Assembly: GCA_017553815.1 (NCBI GenBank)
Contig: JAFZJT010000063.1
Span: forward strand, 1-6,383
Direction: 5' to 3'
DNA length: 6,383 nt
Source of the DNA: Clostridia bacterium
GTDB taxonomy: Bacteria; Bacillota_A; Clostridia; Christensenellales; CAG-138
The notes under the pieces: generated by a model
Databases searched by the model: none
The model's input: the letters and a program-made list of their open reading frames with translations, nothing else
Told to the model about the DNA's origin: nothing
Part shown: one piece after another, positions 1-5,254 of the stretch
Numbering within the stretch: the first letter of the stretch is position 1
How the letters are laid out: each line of letters begins with the position of its first letter
Program-made: the position numbers and the translations under genes

Positions 1-100
1 ATCTCTCAATCCGATAACGGTTCTTGGTCTCACTATACGGTTTTCAAGGTGCTGCGCTCTCTGCCTCAAAGCTCACTTCCATGCCCCTCTCGGCGACAGC
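1..100 (-). other. 5' leader of a probable rRNA operon running off the left edge
   Basis: Read on the minus strand, this is the first ~100 nt transcribed from the strong promoter at 107-135. It opens with a stem in which 100-93 (GCTGTCGC) pairs with 57-51 (GCGCAGC), giving 7 pairs with one bulged U. A boxA-like element (CACCTTGAAAAC, 51-40) follows directly. It resembles the Bacillus-type rrn boxA core CTTTGAAAAC. No open reading frame with a ribosome binding site begins here. Promoter strength plus boxA is the usual arrangement upstream of 16S rRNA, so a 16S gene is expected just beyond the edge. The mature 16S start is not in the window. A tRNA or 5S operon is the alternative, but boxA argues for rRNA. 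Confidence 0.7.
40..51 (-). promoter_or_regulatory. boxA-like antitermination element
   Basis: The minus strand reads CACCTTGAAAAC, close to the boxA core of Firmicute rRNA leaders and spacers (CTTTGAAAAC). In rRNA operons boxA RNA is bound by NusB/NusE and makes polymerase resistant to premature termination. It lies about 50 nt after the predicted transcription start and directly after a leader stem, a normal position for this element. Confidence 0.6.
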
Positions 101-106
101 TTTGCC

Positions 107-135
107 ATTATACTCCTTCGAGCAACAAATGTCAA
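107..135 (-). promoter_or_regulatory. Perfect-consensus sigma-A promoter of the rRNA-type operon
   Basis: On the minus strand the -35 is TTGACA (135-130), the spacer is exactly 17 nt (129-113) and the -10 is TATAAT (112-107). Both hexamers match consensus fully, which is rare outside stable-RNA genes. The bases after the -10 are GGC, a GC-rich discriminator of the type linked to stringent/NTP control. Transcription is expected to start around 99-101 and run left out of the window. Confidence 0.85.
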
Positions 136-137
136 GT

Positions 138-159
138 GTTTTTTTGAAAAAATTTTATT
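138..159 (-). promoter_or_regulatory. UP element upstream of the rRNA-type promoter
   Basis: With TTGACA placed at -35 to -30, the block at -38 to -59 contains A7 (139-145), T6 (147-152) and A4 (153-156). Against the published UP consensus (AAAWWTWTTTT, three free bases, AAA), every specified position fits except -57, which is T instead of A. Such elements bind the alpha-subunit C-terminal domain of RNA polymerase and strongly raise rRNA promoter activity. Confidence 0.75.
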
Positions 160-298
160 TTTGTTTTTCTTTGGATTTTTCCTTTATTCATCTATGTTTT
201 TTCGCGATTTCCTCCCCTTCTGCCGCCTTTTTGCGTGATATATTAATTCTTTTCTTGCCTTCCCGCGATTATTTGCCCCCCGTTTTACTCATTTTTGC

Positions 299-339
299 CA
301 AAAAGCAGCCCGCCGAGCGAAGAGGTTCGCAGGGCGGGC
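299..339 (-). terminator. Rho-independent terminator after tsaD
   Basis: On the minus strand a 7-bp outer stem (339-333 with 314-308), a 2x2 internal loop and a 5-bp inner stem (330-326 with 321-317) close a 4-nt loop. The hairpin is followed by TGCTTTTTGGC. It lies 48 nt after the tsaD stop codon. The plus strand has no T-run after the hairpin, so it works for minus-strand transcripts only. It also insulates the rRNA promoter downstream from read-through. Confidence 0.8.
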
Positions 340-386
340 GGAATTCCCCGAAATTCGTTTTAAACGCGAGCTGTTCGCGGTTTATA

Positions 387-1454
387 TCAGCGCGAGAGGA
401 ACGACTCCGCGGATGGGTTGAGGTCGAGGTCGTTCCGTTCTCCCTTCTTCATTCGATAGCAGCCTTGGCAGGCGATCATCGCCGCATTGTCGGTGCAGAA
501 GCGCATATCGGGGCGGCAGAAGCGAAGCCCCACCCTATTGCAATCCCTTTGCAGGGTCTCCCGAAGCGCGGTGTTCGCGCTCACACCGCCGGCGAGGGCG
601 AGAGTTTTCATATTATATTTAACAGCCGCCGCGACCGCCTTCTTCGAGAGCGTTTCCACCACGGAATGCTGGAACGATGCCGCAAGATCGGTCTTATTCA
701 TGCTTTCGCCCTTCTGCTCGGCGTTGTGCATCAGGTTCACCACGGCAGTTTTCACGCCCGAAAAGCTGAAATCGAAATTCGAGGTGTCCGCATTGAACGG
801 GGTATGCAGCGGATACGCCGAGGAATCGCCCTCACGCGCAAGCTTTTCGACCTCGGGACCGCCGGGGTACGGCAGACCCAGAGCGCGGGCGACCTTATCG
901 AACGCCTCGCCCGCCGCATCGTCGCGCGTTCTGCCGATAAGCTCGAACTCGTCATAATCCTTGACAAGCACGATATGGCTATGCCCGCCCGAGGCGATCA
1001 GACACATGAACGGCGGCTCCAAATCTTCGTATGTCAGATAATTCGCGGCGATATGCCCCTCGATATGGTTCACGCCGAGCATTGGGATATCCTTCGCCAT
1101 GGCGATGCCCTTGGCGAAGCTCACGCCCACGAGCAGCGCGCCGATAAGTCCGGGCGAGCTTGTGACCGCCACCGCGCCGATATCATCGAGCGACACGCCC
1201 GCGCTTTTGAGCGCCTCGTCCACGACCGCCGTTATGCGCTCGGCATGGCTTCTTGAGGCGATCTCCGGCACAACTCCGCCGTAAAGACGGTGTATCGGTA
1301 TCTGCGTATGCACCGCCATCGACAAAACCTCGCGCCCGCCGCGCAGGATCGCCGCCGCGGTCTCGTCGCAGGAGGTCTCTATGCCGATGGTCAGCGCATC
1401 GTGGTTGTTCTTATATTGCTCAAAGGCGTTTTTTGTTCTTTCAAAATAGTTCAT
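387..1454 (-). CDS. tsaD: tRNA N6-adenosine threonylcarbamoyltransferase TsaD
   Basis: TsaD transfers the threonylcarbamoyl group from threonylcarbamoyl-AMP to A37 of ANN-decoding tRNAs (t6A), working with TsaB and TsaE in the cytoplasm. Counting from the ATG at 1454, it shows ETSCDET (~26-32), the metal-binding NHIEGHI with H130 and H134, SGGHSH (~155-160), GEAFDKVAR (~182), FSFSGVKT (~229), AGGVSANT (~288) and TDNAAMIA (D322). All are hallmarks of the ASKHA-fold Kae1/TsaD family, and the length is normal. About 23 residues precede the usual family start near LTIGIETS. An in-frame TTG at 1466 would add four residues. Neither start has a clear Shine-Dalgarno, and I prefer the ATG. The gene starts 20 nt after the upstream stop, so translational coupling is likely. 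It is the last gene of the minus-strand unit, followed by a terminator. Confidence 0.97.
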   Translation of the reverse strand: MNYFERTKNAFEQYKNNHDALTIGIETSCDETAAAILRGGREVLSMAVHTQIPIHRLYGGVVPEIASRSHAERITAVVDEALKSAGVSLDDIGAVAVTSSPGLIGALLVGVSFAKGIAMAKDIPMLGVNHIEGHIAANYLTYEDLEPPFMCLIASGGHSHIVLVKDYDEFELIGRTRDDAAGEAFDKVARALGLPYPGGPEVEKLAREGDSSAYPLHTPFNADTSNFDFSFSGVKTAVVNLMHNAEQKGESMNKTDLAASFQHSVVETLSKKAVAAAVKYNMKTLALAGGVSANTALRETLQRDCNRVGLRFCRPDMRFCTDNAAMIACQGCYRMKKGERNDLDLNPSAESFLSR

Positions 1455-1474
1455 TATCTGTTTCAAGCAAAAGC

Positions 1475-2209
1475 TTATTTCGCGTTCAATTCGGGCTTCC
1501 CCGCTTTTCCGCTCTTTTTAAGATAAACGCCGCAAACCGCCGCGATAACCGCCATCGCGCCGCCCGCGACAAGGAATATCCGCACGACCATATCGAAAAA
1601 GAGCTCTGCCGGGCAGATCTGTATCATTCGGCTCACGGCGGGGTCGAAGGTGGAGCTTTCAAGGTCGAGGAACACGATATGGAACACCGCCCAGAAGGAA
1701 TCGAAGTCGAGCGCCGCCCATGCGCCGAGCGCGAGAAGGAACCCGATCACACCGACTATCGACCAAAGCTCGGCCTTGGCGGAGAAGCGCAGTATGTTTC
1801 GCCTTTCCTCCTTCGTTCTATGCGCGGCAAGCGCGAGCGCAAGGCTTATTACGGCAAGCGCGAACACGATGTACGCCGCTATCTTGAGCCTGCTATAGAG
1901 TGAGCGAACATCGACCATGTGCGCACGCTCGGTTTCGTTATACATCTGCATCCGCTCGCCAAACACTTCGACCTCAACGTCCATCGTATCCGCGTCGCCC
2001 TTCATATAGTCCACCATCTGCATGAACGCTGCTATCATATCGTCGGTGCTCATGCCGGTGTAGGCGTTTATATCTATCTTATCGTACTCCCTTTTGAGCC
2101 ACGCGCGATCGCCCGAAAGGATGCTGACGGATAGGAAAATCAGCATCAGCATGACGAGCGGCAGGGTCACGCAGATAAAAGTCCTTGAAAGGGTTTGAAG
2201 CTTTTTCAT
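1475..2209 (-). CDS. TIGR01906/DUF1461 membrane protein, Lit-like (lipoprotein intramolecular transacylase family)
   Basis: A 244-residue integral membrane protein with four predicted helices (~10-31, 108-129, 147-168, 207-230) and a ~75-residue extracytoplasmic loop after helix 1. Family marks are ERAHMVDV (95-101, H97), FHIVFL (176-181, H177) and the C-terminal FDPAVSRMIQICP...FF block (188-205). This family includes Lit, which moves the N-acyl chain in lipoproteins to make the lyso form, and Lit is reported to use two conserved histidines. H97 and H177 are my candidate equivalents, by pattern only. The ribosome site is GAGGG (2225-2221), 11 nt before the ATG, a rather long spacing. A predicted lipoprotein gene lies just upstream in the same direction, and tsaD follows closely. 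Many TIGR01906 members are uncharacterised, so membership is firm but enzymatic activity is inferred. Confidence 0.8.
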   Translation of the reverse strand: MKKLQTLSRTFICVTLPLVMLMLIFLSVSILSGDRAWLKREYDKIDINAYTGMSTDDMIAAFMQMVDYMKGDADTMDVEVEVFGERMQMYNETERAHMVDVRSLYSRLKIAAYIVFALAVISLALALAAHRTKEERRNILRFSAKAELWSIVGVIGFLLALGAWAALDFDSFWAVFHIVFLDLESSTFDPAVSRMIQICPAELFFDMVVRIFLVAGGAMAVIAAVCGVYLKKSGKAGKPELNAK

Positions 2210-2232
2210 TTGGTATTCTTCCCTCTGTCAAG

Positions 2233-2266
2233 CCGCCGCCCAAGCCCTTTTCAGCTCAAGCGGCGG
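2233..2266 (-). other. 13-bp RNA hairpin upstream of the Lit-like gene
   Basis: In minus-strand RNA 2266-2254 pairs with 2245-2233: seven GC pairs, then three G-U wobbles, then three Watson-Crick pairs, around an 8-nt loop (TGAAAAGG). The wobbles become A-C mismatches in plus-strand RNA, so the full structure forms only in the operon's sense transcript. It sits 24 nt before the Lit-like start codon and is not followed by a T-run. It could be a processing or stability element, or half of a dispersed repeat. Confidence 0.55.
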
Positions 2267-2331
2267 TAAAACTGTTTATTATGGCGGCAATGGGCTGCAA
2301 TGGAGGGGTTTCGGAGAAATCTCCACCACAA

Positions 2332-2362
2332 CTATTCAGTATTCATTATTCACTATTCACTA
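2332..2362. repeat. Heptameric tandem repeat, 4 copies
   Basis: Four back-to-back 7-nt units read NTATTCA on the plus strand (CTATTCA, GTATTCA, TTATTCA, CTATTCA), with a trailing CTA. On the minus strand the unit is TGAATAN. Only the first base varies. It begins 10 nt downstream of the capA-like stop codon. Similar TGAATA-type runs are common between genes in many Clostridia, so this may be part of a dispersed intergenic repeat. Confidence 0.75.
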
Positions 2363-2372
2363 AACCGAGCCG

Positions 2373-3749
2373 TTATCTTTCGGACATGATGACAGTCATT
2401 ATCCTCTCATGCGCCCGGTCGAGCTCGTACTGAACGTATGACATCCAGATATCCTTCGTCGGAACGCCGACGAACCATTTGCCCTCGAGCGTGGTGAACA
2501 CCTTCACGGGATAGTAGTATTCCTCGGCGACCTTCACCCTGCCGTCCTCGCGCTTGATGCGGATCTCGGCGATAAAGGTGTCGTTCGCCATTTCGCCGTC
2601 CATACTGGAGATGAAATTGCCCATCGAGTAAACGCAGAGCACCCTGCGTCCGTCCGAAGCTGTCAGCCAGACCGAGGGCTGAACGGCGTGGGGGAATGAG
2701 CCGAGGATAACGTCCACACCGGCATTCGCCATCTGCTGCGCGTGCTGTCGCTGCGCCCAGTTGGTTTCATGGGTGAATTCCGTTCCCCAATGGTTGTACG
2801 CGACCACGAGCTCGGCGCCTTCCGCCTTGGCTGCGGCAACATCGCGCCTAACGGCATCCTCGGAGTATTTGTTTACCATGTACGGACGATCCGCAACGAG
2901 GCTCTCCCTATAGTTGAAAAACTCGGAATACGAGAGCAGAGCGACCTTGATGCCCTTGACGCTGAGCATGACGTAGCGCTTCTCGCTCGCCGAGCGGAAG
3001 AGACCTGTGTGCGCAAAGCCGTAGTTTTCAACGGCGGTAAGCGTTTCCTCAACGCCGGTAACGCCCGCGTCAAGGCAGTGGTTGTTTGCCATAACGAGCG
3101 CATCGAAGCCCGCGTACTTAACGCCCATCAGATAGAGCTGGGGACCGTTGAGGTTCGGCATGCCGTTCTCGAACTGATAGAGCTGGGTGGAGTACGGCGA
3201 AGAGGGCGATAGCACGGTTTTAAGATTGCCCACGGCGCAGTCCGCCCTATTTAATATGTAGCGAACATACTCAAACGAAGGTCTGAAATCATATTCAAGC
3301 CCCTCTGCTGCCTGACTTGCCTGACTCATGGCGCCGCGCTGCTGCATCGAAAGGCACATGAGATCGCCAACGAACATCATCGACGCGGTGGCGGAAGAGG
3401 GTGCGGGCGTTGCGGTCGCCTGCGGCTCCGGAGTCGGGGTCAAAACGGGAAGATCCGTTGCGGGCACCTCGGTGGGCTCCTCTGTCGGCTCCTCACTCGG
3501 CTCCTCGGAGAGCTCCGGCGTTTCGGCGGGCTCGGGAGTATCGGTCGGCACGGGCGTCGCCGTCGGCACCGGGGTCGGGATGACCGCCGGGGTGGGAGTG
3601 TCCACGTCAACAAGCGTGTTTATCAGCTCCTCCTCGCTGCATGCGAGCGAAAAGGCGAGCAGCAAAAGCGCCGCGATAAGCGCGAAAACGCGCAGACGGC
3701 TTCCGCCGTTTTTAAAGTTCTTCTTCATTTTTCTTTCTCTGTTCTCCAT
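2373..3749 (-). CDS. CapA-family (PGA_cap) lipoprotein with Pro/Thr/Glu linker
   Basis: Surface-anchored member of the CapA/PgsA group, a calcineurin-like metallophosphoesterase fold first known from poly-gamma-glutamate capsule synthesis. Residues ~20-37 form a lipoprotein signal ending FSLAC (C37 lipidated), which fits the permissive lipobox pattern. Residues ~50-120 are a low-complexity Pro/Thr/Glu/Ser linker. The domain runs from ~122: FVGDLM (D129), VGNLKT (173-178), ANNHCLD (221-227), NHWGTEF (319-325), GSFPHAVQP (350-358) and YSMGNFI (374-380). Two usual family residues differ: NLE is NLK (K177) and HPH is FPH (F352). No pgsB/pgsC-type synthase gene is nearby, so capsule synthesis is not supported. 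GGAG (3758-3755) lies 5 nt before the chosen ATG. An in-frame ATG at 3728 would give a more typical signal n-region and cannot be excluded. Confidence 0.9.
   Translation of the reverse strand: MENRERKMKKNFKNGGSRLRVFALIAALLLLAFSLACSEEELINTLVDVDTPTPAVIPTPVPTATPVPTDTPEPAETPELSEEPSEEPTEEPTEVPATDLPVLTPTPEPQATATPAPSSATASMMFVGDLMCLSMQQRGAMSQASQAAEGLEYDFRPSFEYVRYILNRADCAVGNLKTVLSPSSPYSTQLYQFENGMPNLNGPQLYLMGVKYAGFDALVMANNHCLDAGVTGVEETLTAVENYGFAHTGLFRSASEKRYVMLSVKGIKVALLSYSEFFNYRESLVADRPYMVNKYSEDAVRRDVAAAKAEGAELVVAYNHWGTEFTHETNWAQRQHAQQMANAGVDVILGSFPHAVQPSVWLTASDGRRVLCVYSMGNFISSMDGEMANDTFIAEIRIKREDGRVKVAEEYYYPVKVFTTLEGKWFVGVPTKDIWMSYVQYELDRAHERIMTVIMSER
3457..3606 (-). repeat. Low-complexity coding repeats in the CapA linker
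   Basis: This part of the CapA-like gene encodes the Pro/Thr/Glu linker. It includes a 12-nt-period repeat in which GGCTCCTC recurs at 3475, 3487 and 3499 on the plus strand, encoding SEEP/TEEP units. A second GTCGGCAC-like period around 3541-3580 encodes PTPVPTATPVPT. Such repeats can change length by slippage or recombination while staying in frame, which would alter how far the domain stands from the membrane. Confidence 0.65.
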
Positions 3750-3782
3750 CCTTGCTCCGATTCTTTATTCGCGTTTCAACCA

Positions 3783-4709
3783 TTATTTGGCGTTTTCCGC
3801 CGTTTTCGCCGCGATCAGCGCCGCAAGGCGGACGTTGTTGTAGACCAGCGCGATATTCGCTTCAAGGCTCTCGCCGTCGGTAAGCTCCGAGATGCGCTTT
3901 AGAAGGAAGGGGGTTATATCCCTGCCGTCCAAACGGAGCTTTTCGGCCTCCTTGACGGCCTTCGCGGTCGCCTTCTCGATCTTCTCGCCGTCCGGCGCGT
4001 ATTTTTCGGGTATCGGGTTCACGATAACCATGCCGCTCTGCATATTGAGCGCGTCCATCGCCTCCACCATGCCCGCAAGCTCCTCGACGGTGTCGGCGCG
4101 GCAGGGCGCACGGTAGCCGCTGTCGGGCGTGTAGAAAGCGGGAACGCGATCGGTGCGGAACGCCACCACGGGCACACCCTGGGTCTCGAGGTATTCAAGG
4201 GTTCTTCCGATATCGAGAATGCTCTTCGGCCCCGCGCATACAACCGCAACGGGCGTTCTTCCAAGCTCGTTCATATCGGCGGAGATATCCATCGTGCTCT
4301 CCGCGCCGCGATGAACGCCGCCTATGCCGCCCGTGGCGAAAACCTTGATGCCCGCGCGATTTGCGATGAACATGGTTCCCGCAACTGTGGTCGCGCCGTC
4401 CTCGCCCCTTGCGATAACGGCGGGAATATCCCTTCTTGAAACCTTCTTGACTTCGGTTCCGGCCTTGCCGAGATATTCGATCTGCTCGTCGGTAAGACCC
4501 GCATACATAACGCCCTTTATAATCGCGCAAACCGCCGCAACTGCGCCGTGCCTCTCCGCGATGCGCTTGCAGGCAAGGGCGGTTTTGACGTTGTCGGGAT
4601 ACGGCATTCCGTGGCAGATTATCGTGCTTTCAAGGGCTATGACAGGCTTGCCCGCTGCGAGCGCCTCCCTGACCTCGGGGGACAGAACTACATTATAATT
4701 ATTGCTCAT
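3783..4709 (-). CDS. psuG: Pseudouridine-5'-phosphate glycosidase
   Basis: Cytoplasmic enzyme that interconverts pseudouridine 5'-phosphate and uracil plus ribose 5-phosphate, breaking the C-C glycosidic bond in pseudouridine catabolism. At 308 residues it matches the family's usual size and covers the whole domain. LESTIICHGMPYP (26-38), VKKVSRRDIP (87-96), TGGIGGVHRGAE (126-137) and AGPKSILDIGRTLEYLET (159-176) are diagnostic. Active-site residues known from the E. coli enzyme (E31, K93, H137, D149, K166) fall here at E27, K89, H133, D145 and K162, all with a constant offset of four. AAGGAG (4720-4715) is 5 nt before the ATG. The usual partner, pseudouridine kinase PsuK, is not in the window. 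The gene starts 33 nt after the Dabb stop, in the same unit. Confidence 0.96.
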   Translation of the reverse strand: MSNNYNVVLSPEVREALAAGKPVIALESTIICHGMPYPDNVKTALACKRIAERHGAVAAVCAIIKGVMYAGLTDEQIEYLGKAGTEVKKVSRRDIPAVIARGEDGATTVAGTMFIANRAGIKVFATGGIGGVHRGAESTMDISADMNELGRTPVAVVCAGPKSILDIGRTLEYLETQGVPVVAFRTDRVPAFYTPDSGYRAPCRADTVEELAGMVEAMDALNMQSGMVIVNPIPEKYAPDGEKIEKATAKAVKEAEKLRLDGRDITPFLLKRISELTDGESLEANIALVYNNVRLAALIAAKTAENAK

Positions 4710-4714
4710 GGCTT

Positions 4715-4720
4715 CTCCTT
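4715..4720 (-). promoter_or_regulatory. Strong ribosome binding site of psuG
   Basis: AAGGAG on the minus strand, 5 nt before the ATG at 4709. It fixes the psuG start and suggests psuG is translated independently of the Dabb gene upstream. Confidence 0.8.
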
Positions 4721-4742
4721 CTTATTTCTTTCGCCGCGCGGC

Positions 4743-5057
4743 TTATTTTTCAATGTAGAAATCCGCAACGCGCCTCTCGCTCGCGACCTTTTTTATATAA
4801 GCCGAGACCTCGGCATGGGGCGGGAAATCGCGGTAGGCGTGCATATCCTCAAGGCTTTTGAACTCGCAAACGAGCGCCATATCGCCGCTTTGCTCACTGT
4901 GGAGCACATCCTCCCCCACCTCGAGGGAAAGAAGGGTTGGCGCAACGCCGACGAGCGCACGGAGCTTGCCCGCAACGAGGTGCATGTTCTCCTCGCGCGA
5001 TTTACCCTCGGCCTGCTCATGGAAGCGCCAGATAACAAGATGCTTGAGTATTTTCAA
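4743..5057 (-). CDS. Dabb (stress-responsive alpha/beta-barrel) domain protein
   Basis: A 104-residue protein that is essentially one Dabb domain, a dimeric ferredoxin-like alpha/beta barrel. It opens with ILKHLVIWRF, then EGKSREEN (17-24), a central SLEVGEDVLHSE (44-55), MALVCEFKSLEDMHAYRDFPPHAEVSAYIKKV and a closing strand VADFYIEK. This order is typical of the family. Most bacterial members have no known reaction, and a few relatives act as cyclases or oxygenases in other pathways, so no substrate is assigned. The start codon is TTG at 5057, supported by GCAGGA with 7 nt spacing. No ATG fits the domain start. It is the promoter-proximal gene of the five-gene minus-strand unit. Confidence 0.9.
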   Translation of the reverse strand: MKILKHLVIWRFHEQAEGKSREENMHLVAGKLRALVGVAPTLLSLEVGEDVLHSEQSGDMALVCEFKSLEDMHAYRDFPPHAEVSAYIKKVASERRVADFYIEK

Positions 5058-5064
5058 TTCAATA

Positions 5065-5068
5065 TCCT
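5065..5068 (-). promoter_or_regulatory. Ribosome binding site that sets the TTG start of the Dabb gene
   Basis: The minus strand reads GCAGGA followed by 7 nt and then TTG at 5057. It lies within the predicted ~40-nt 5' leader of the transcript and is the main reason to accept a non-ATG start for this gene. Confidence 0.65.
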
Positions 5069-5103
5069 GCCTTTCCCAGATTTACATATTATGACACATT
5101 TAT

Positions 5104-5132
5104 ATTATAGCACATTGCGCCCCTTCTAACAA
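5104..5132 (-). promoter_or_regulatory. Promoter of the Dabb-psuG-capA-lit-tsaD unit
   Basis: On the minus strand the -10 is a perfect TATAAT (5109-5104), preceded by TGC, which makes it an extended -10 (TGnTATAAT). The -35 is TTGTTA (5132-5127), 4 of 6 matches to consensus, with a 17-nt spacer. Transcription should start near 5097, leaving a leader of about 40 nt before the TTG start at 5057. The T6-AT-A6 palindrome at 5146-5159 lies just upstream. Confidence 0.75.
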
Positions 5133-5145
5133 CATTGTTCAACCT

Positions 5146-5159
5146 TTTTTTATAAAAAA
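5146..5159. promoter_or_regulatory. AT palindrome between divergent promoters
   Basis: A perfect 14-bp palindrome, TTTTTTATAAAAAA, in the 197-nt divergent intergenic region. It lies about 14 nt upstream of the minus-strand -35, where it could act as an UP-like or curved element. A regulator binding site is possible but has no other support. Confidence 0.4.
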
Positions 5160-5189
5160 CCGTTTTCGGGATCGCTCCGTCTCAACCGT

Positions 5190-5217
5190 TTGAAGCTCCC
5201 GCTCGTTATATTATTAT
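5190..5217 (+). promoter_or_regulatory. Probable promoter of the DUF4349 lipoprotein gene
   Basis: TTGAAG (5190-5195) and TATTAT (5212-5217) are separated by 16 nt, matching the consensus at 4 of 6 and 5 of 6 positions. An overlapping TATATT (5207-5212) is an alternative -10 without an equally good -35. The start would be near 5224, about 30 nt before the ATG. Confidence 0.5.
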
Positions 5218-5239
5218 CAAGCTGTTTTACGACAGTTTT

Positions 5240-5254
5240 AAGGAGCCCCCCCTT
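5240..5254 (+). promoter_or_regulatory. Ribosome binding site followed by a C7 tract
   Basis: AAGGAG (5240-5245) lies 9 nt upstream of the ATG at 5255. Seven of those nine spacer bases are a single run of C (5246-5252). The spacing is near the upper end of the efficient range, so gain or loss of C residues by slippage would change the start efficiency. Confidence 0.7.

Larger units (their letters stand above)
136..386. other. Gene-free stretch between tsaD and the rRNA promoter
   Basis: About 250 nt without a credible gene. The left part (136-300) is AT-rich with marked strand bias, T/C runs on the plus strand and A/G runs on the minus strand. It includes the UP element. The right part holds the tsaD-unit terminator. 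I looked for a second upstream promoter for the rRNA unit on the minus strand and found no convincing -35/-10 pair. Confidence 0.6.
2210..2372. other. Intergenic block with heptamer repeats and a hairpin
   Basis: This 163-nt gap separates the capA-like and Lit-like genes, which share a strand. It contains a four-copy 7-nt tandem repeat (2332-2359) and a long hairpin (2233-2266). No good minus-strand promoter was found. A CATAAT at about 2277-2282 lacks a -35 at proper spacing, and a TTGACA (2231-2226) lacks a -10. The hairpin has no U-tract, so it is not a standard terminator. Confidence 0.6.

Noticed and set aside
24..1256. A 410-codon plus-strand open frame
   Set aside because: It runs antisense through tsaD and through the promoter and terminator region. 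Its protein has no family signature, its composition is that of a reverse-strand shadow, and no ribosome site precedes it. tsaD on the other strand is beyond doubt.
1253..1903. A 216-codon plus-strand open frame
   Set aside because: Arg-rich shadow of the Lit-like gene and the start of tsaD on the opposite strand. No family motif or start signal.
2226..2231. TTGACA on the minus strand before the Lit-like gene, as a promoter -35
   Set aside because: No -10-like hexamer occurs 15-19 nt downstream. That position falls across the start codon region of the gene, leaving no room for a leader.
2373..3749. A poly-gamma-glutamate capsule locus based on the CapA homology
   Set aside because: No capB/capC (pgsB/pgsC) synthase genes are nearby, and CapA-like lipoproteins are common outside capsule loci in Clostridia.
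4548..5129. A 193-codon plus-strand open frame
   Set aside because: It overlaps the psuG start, the Dabb gene and the mapped promoter region in antisense. Both overlapped genes have clear family motifs.
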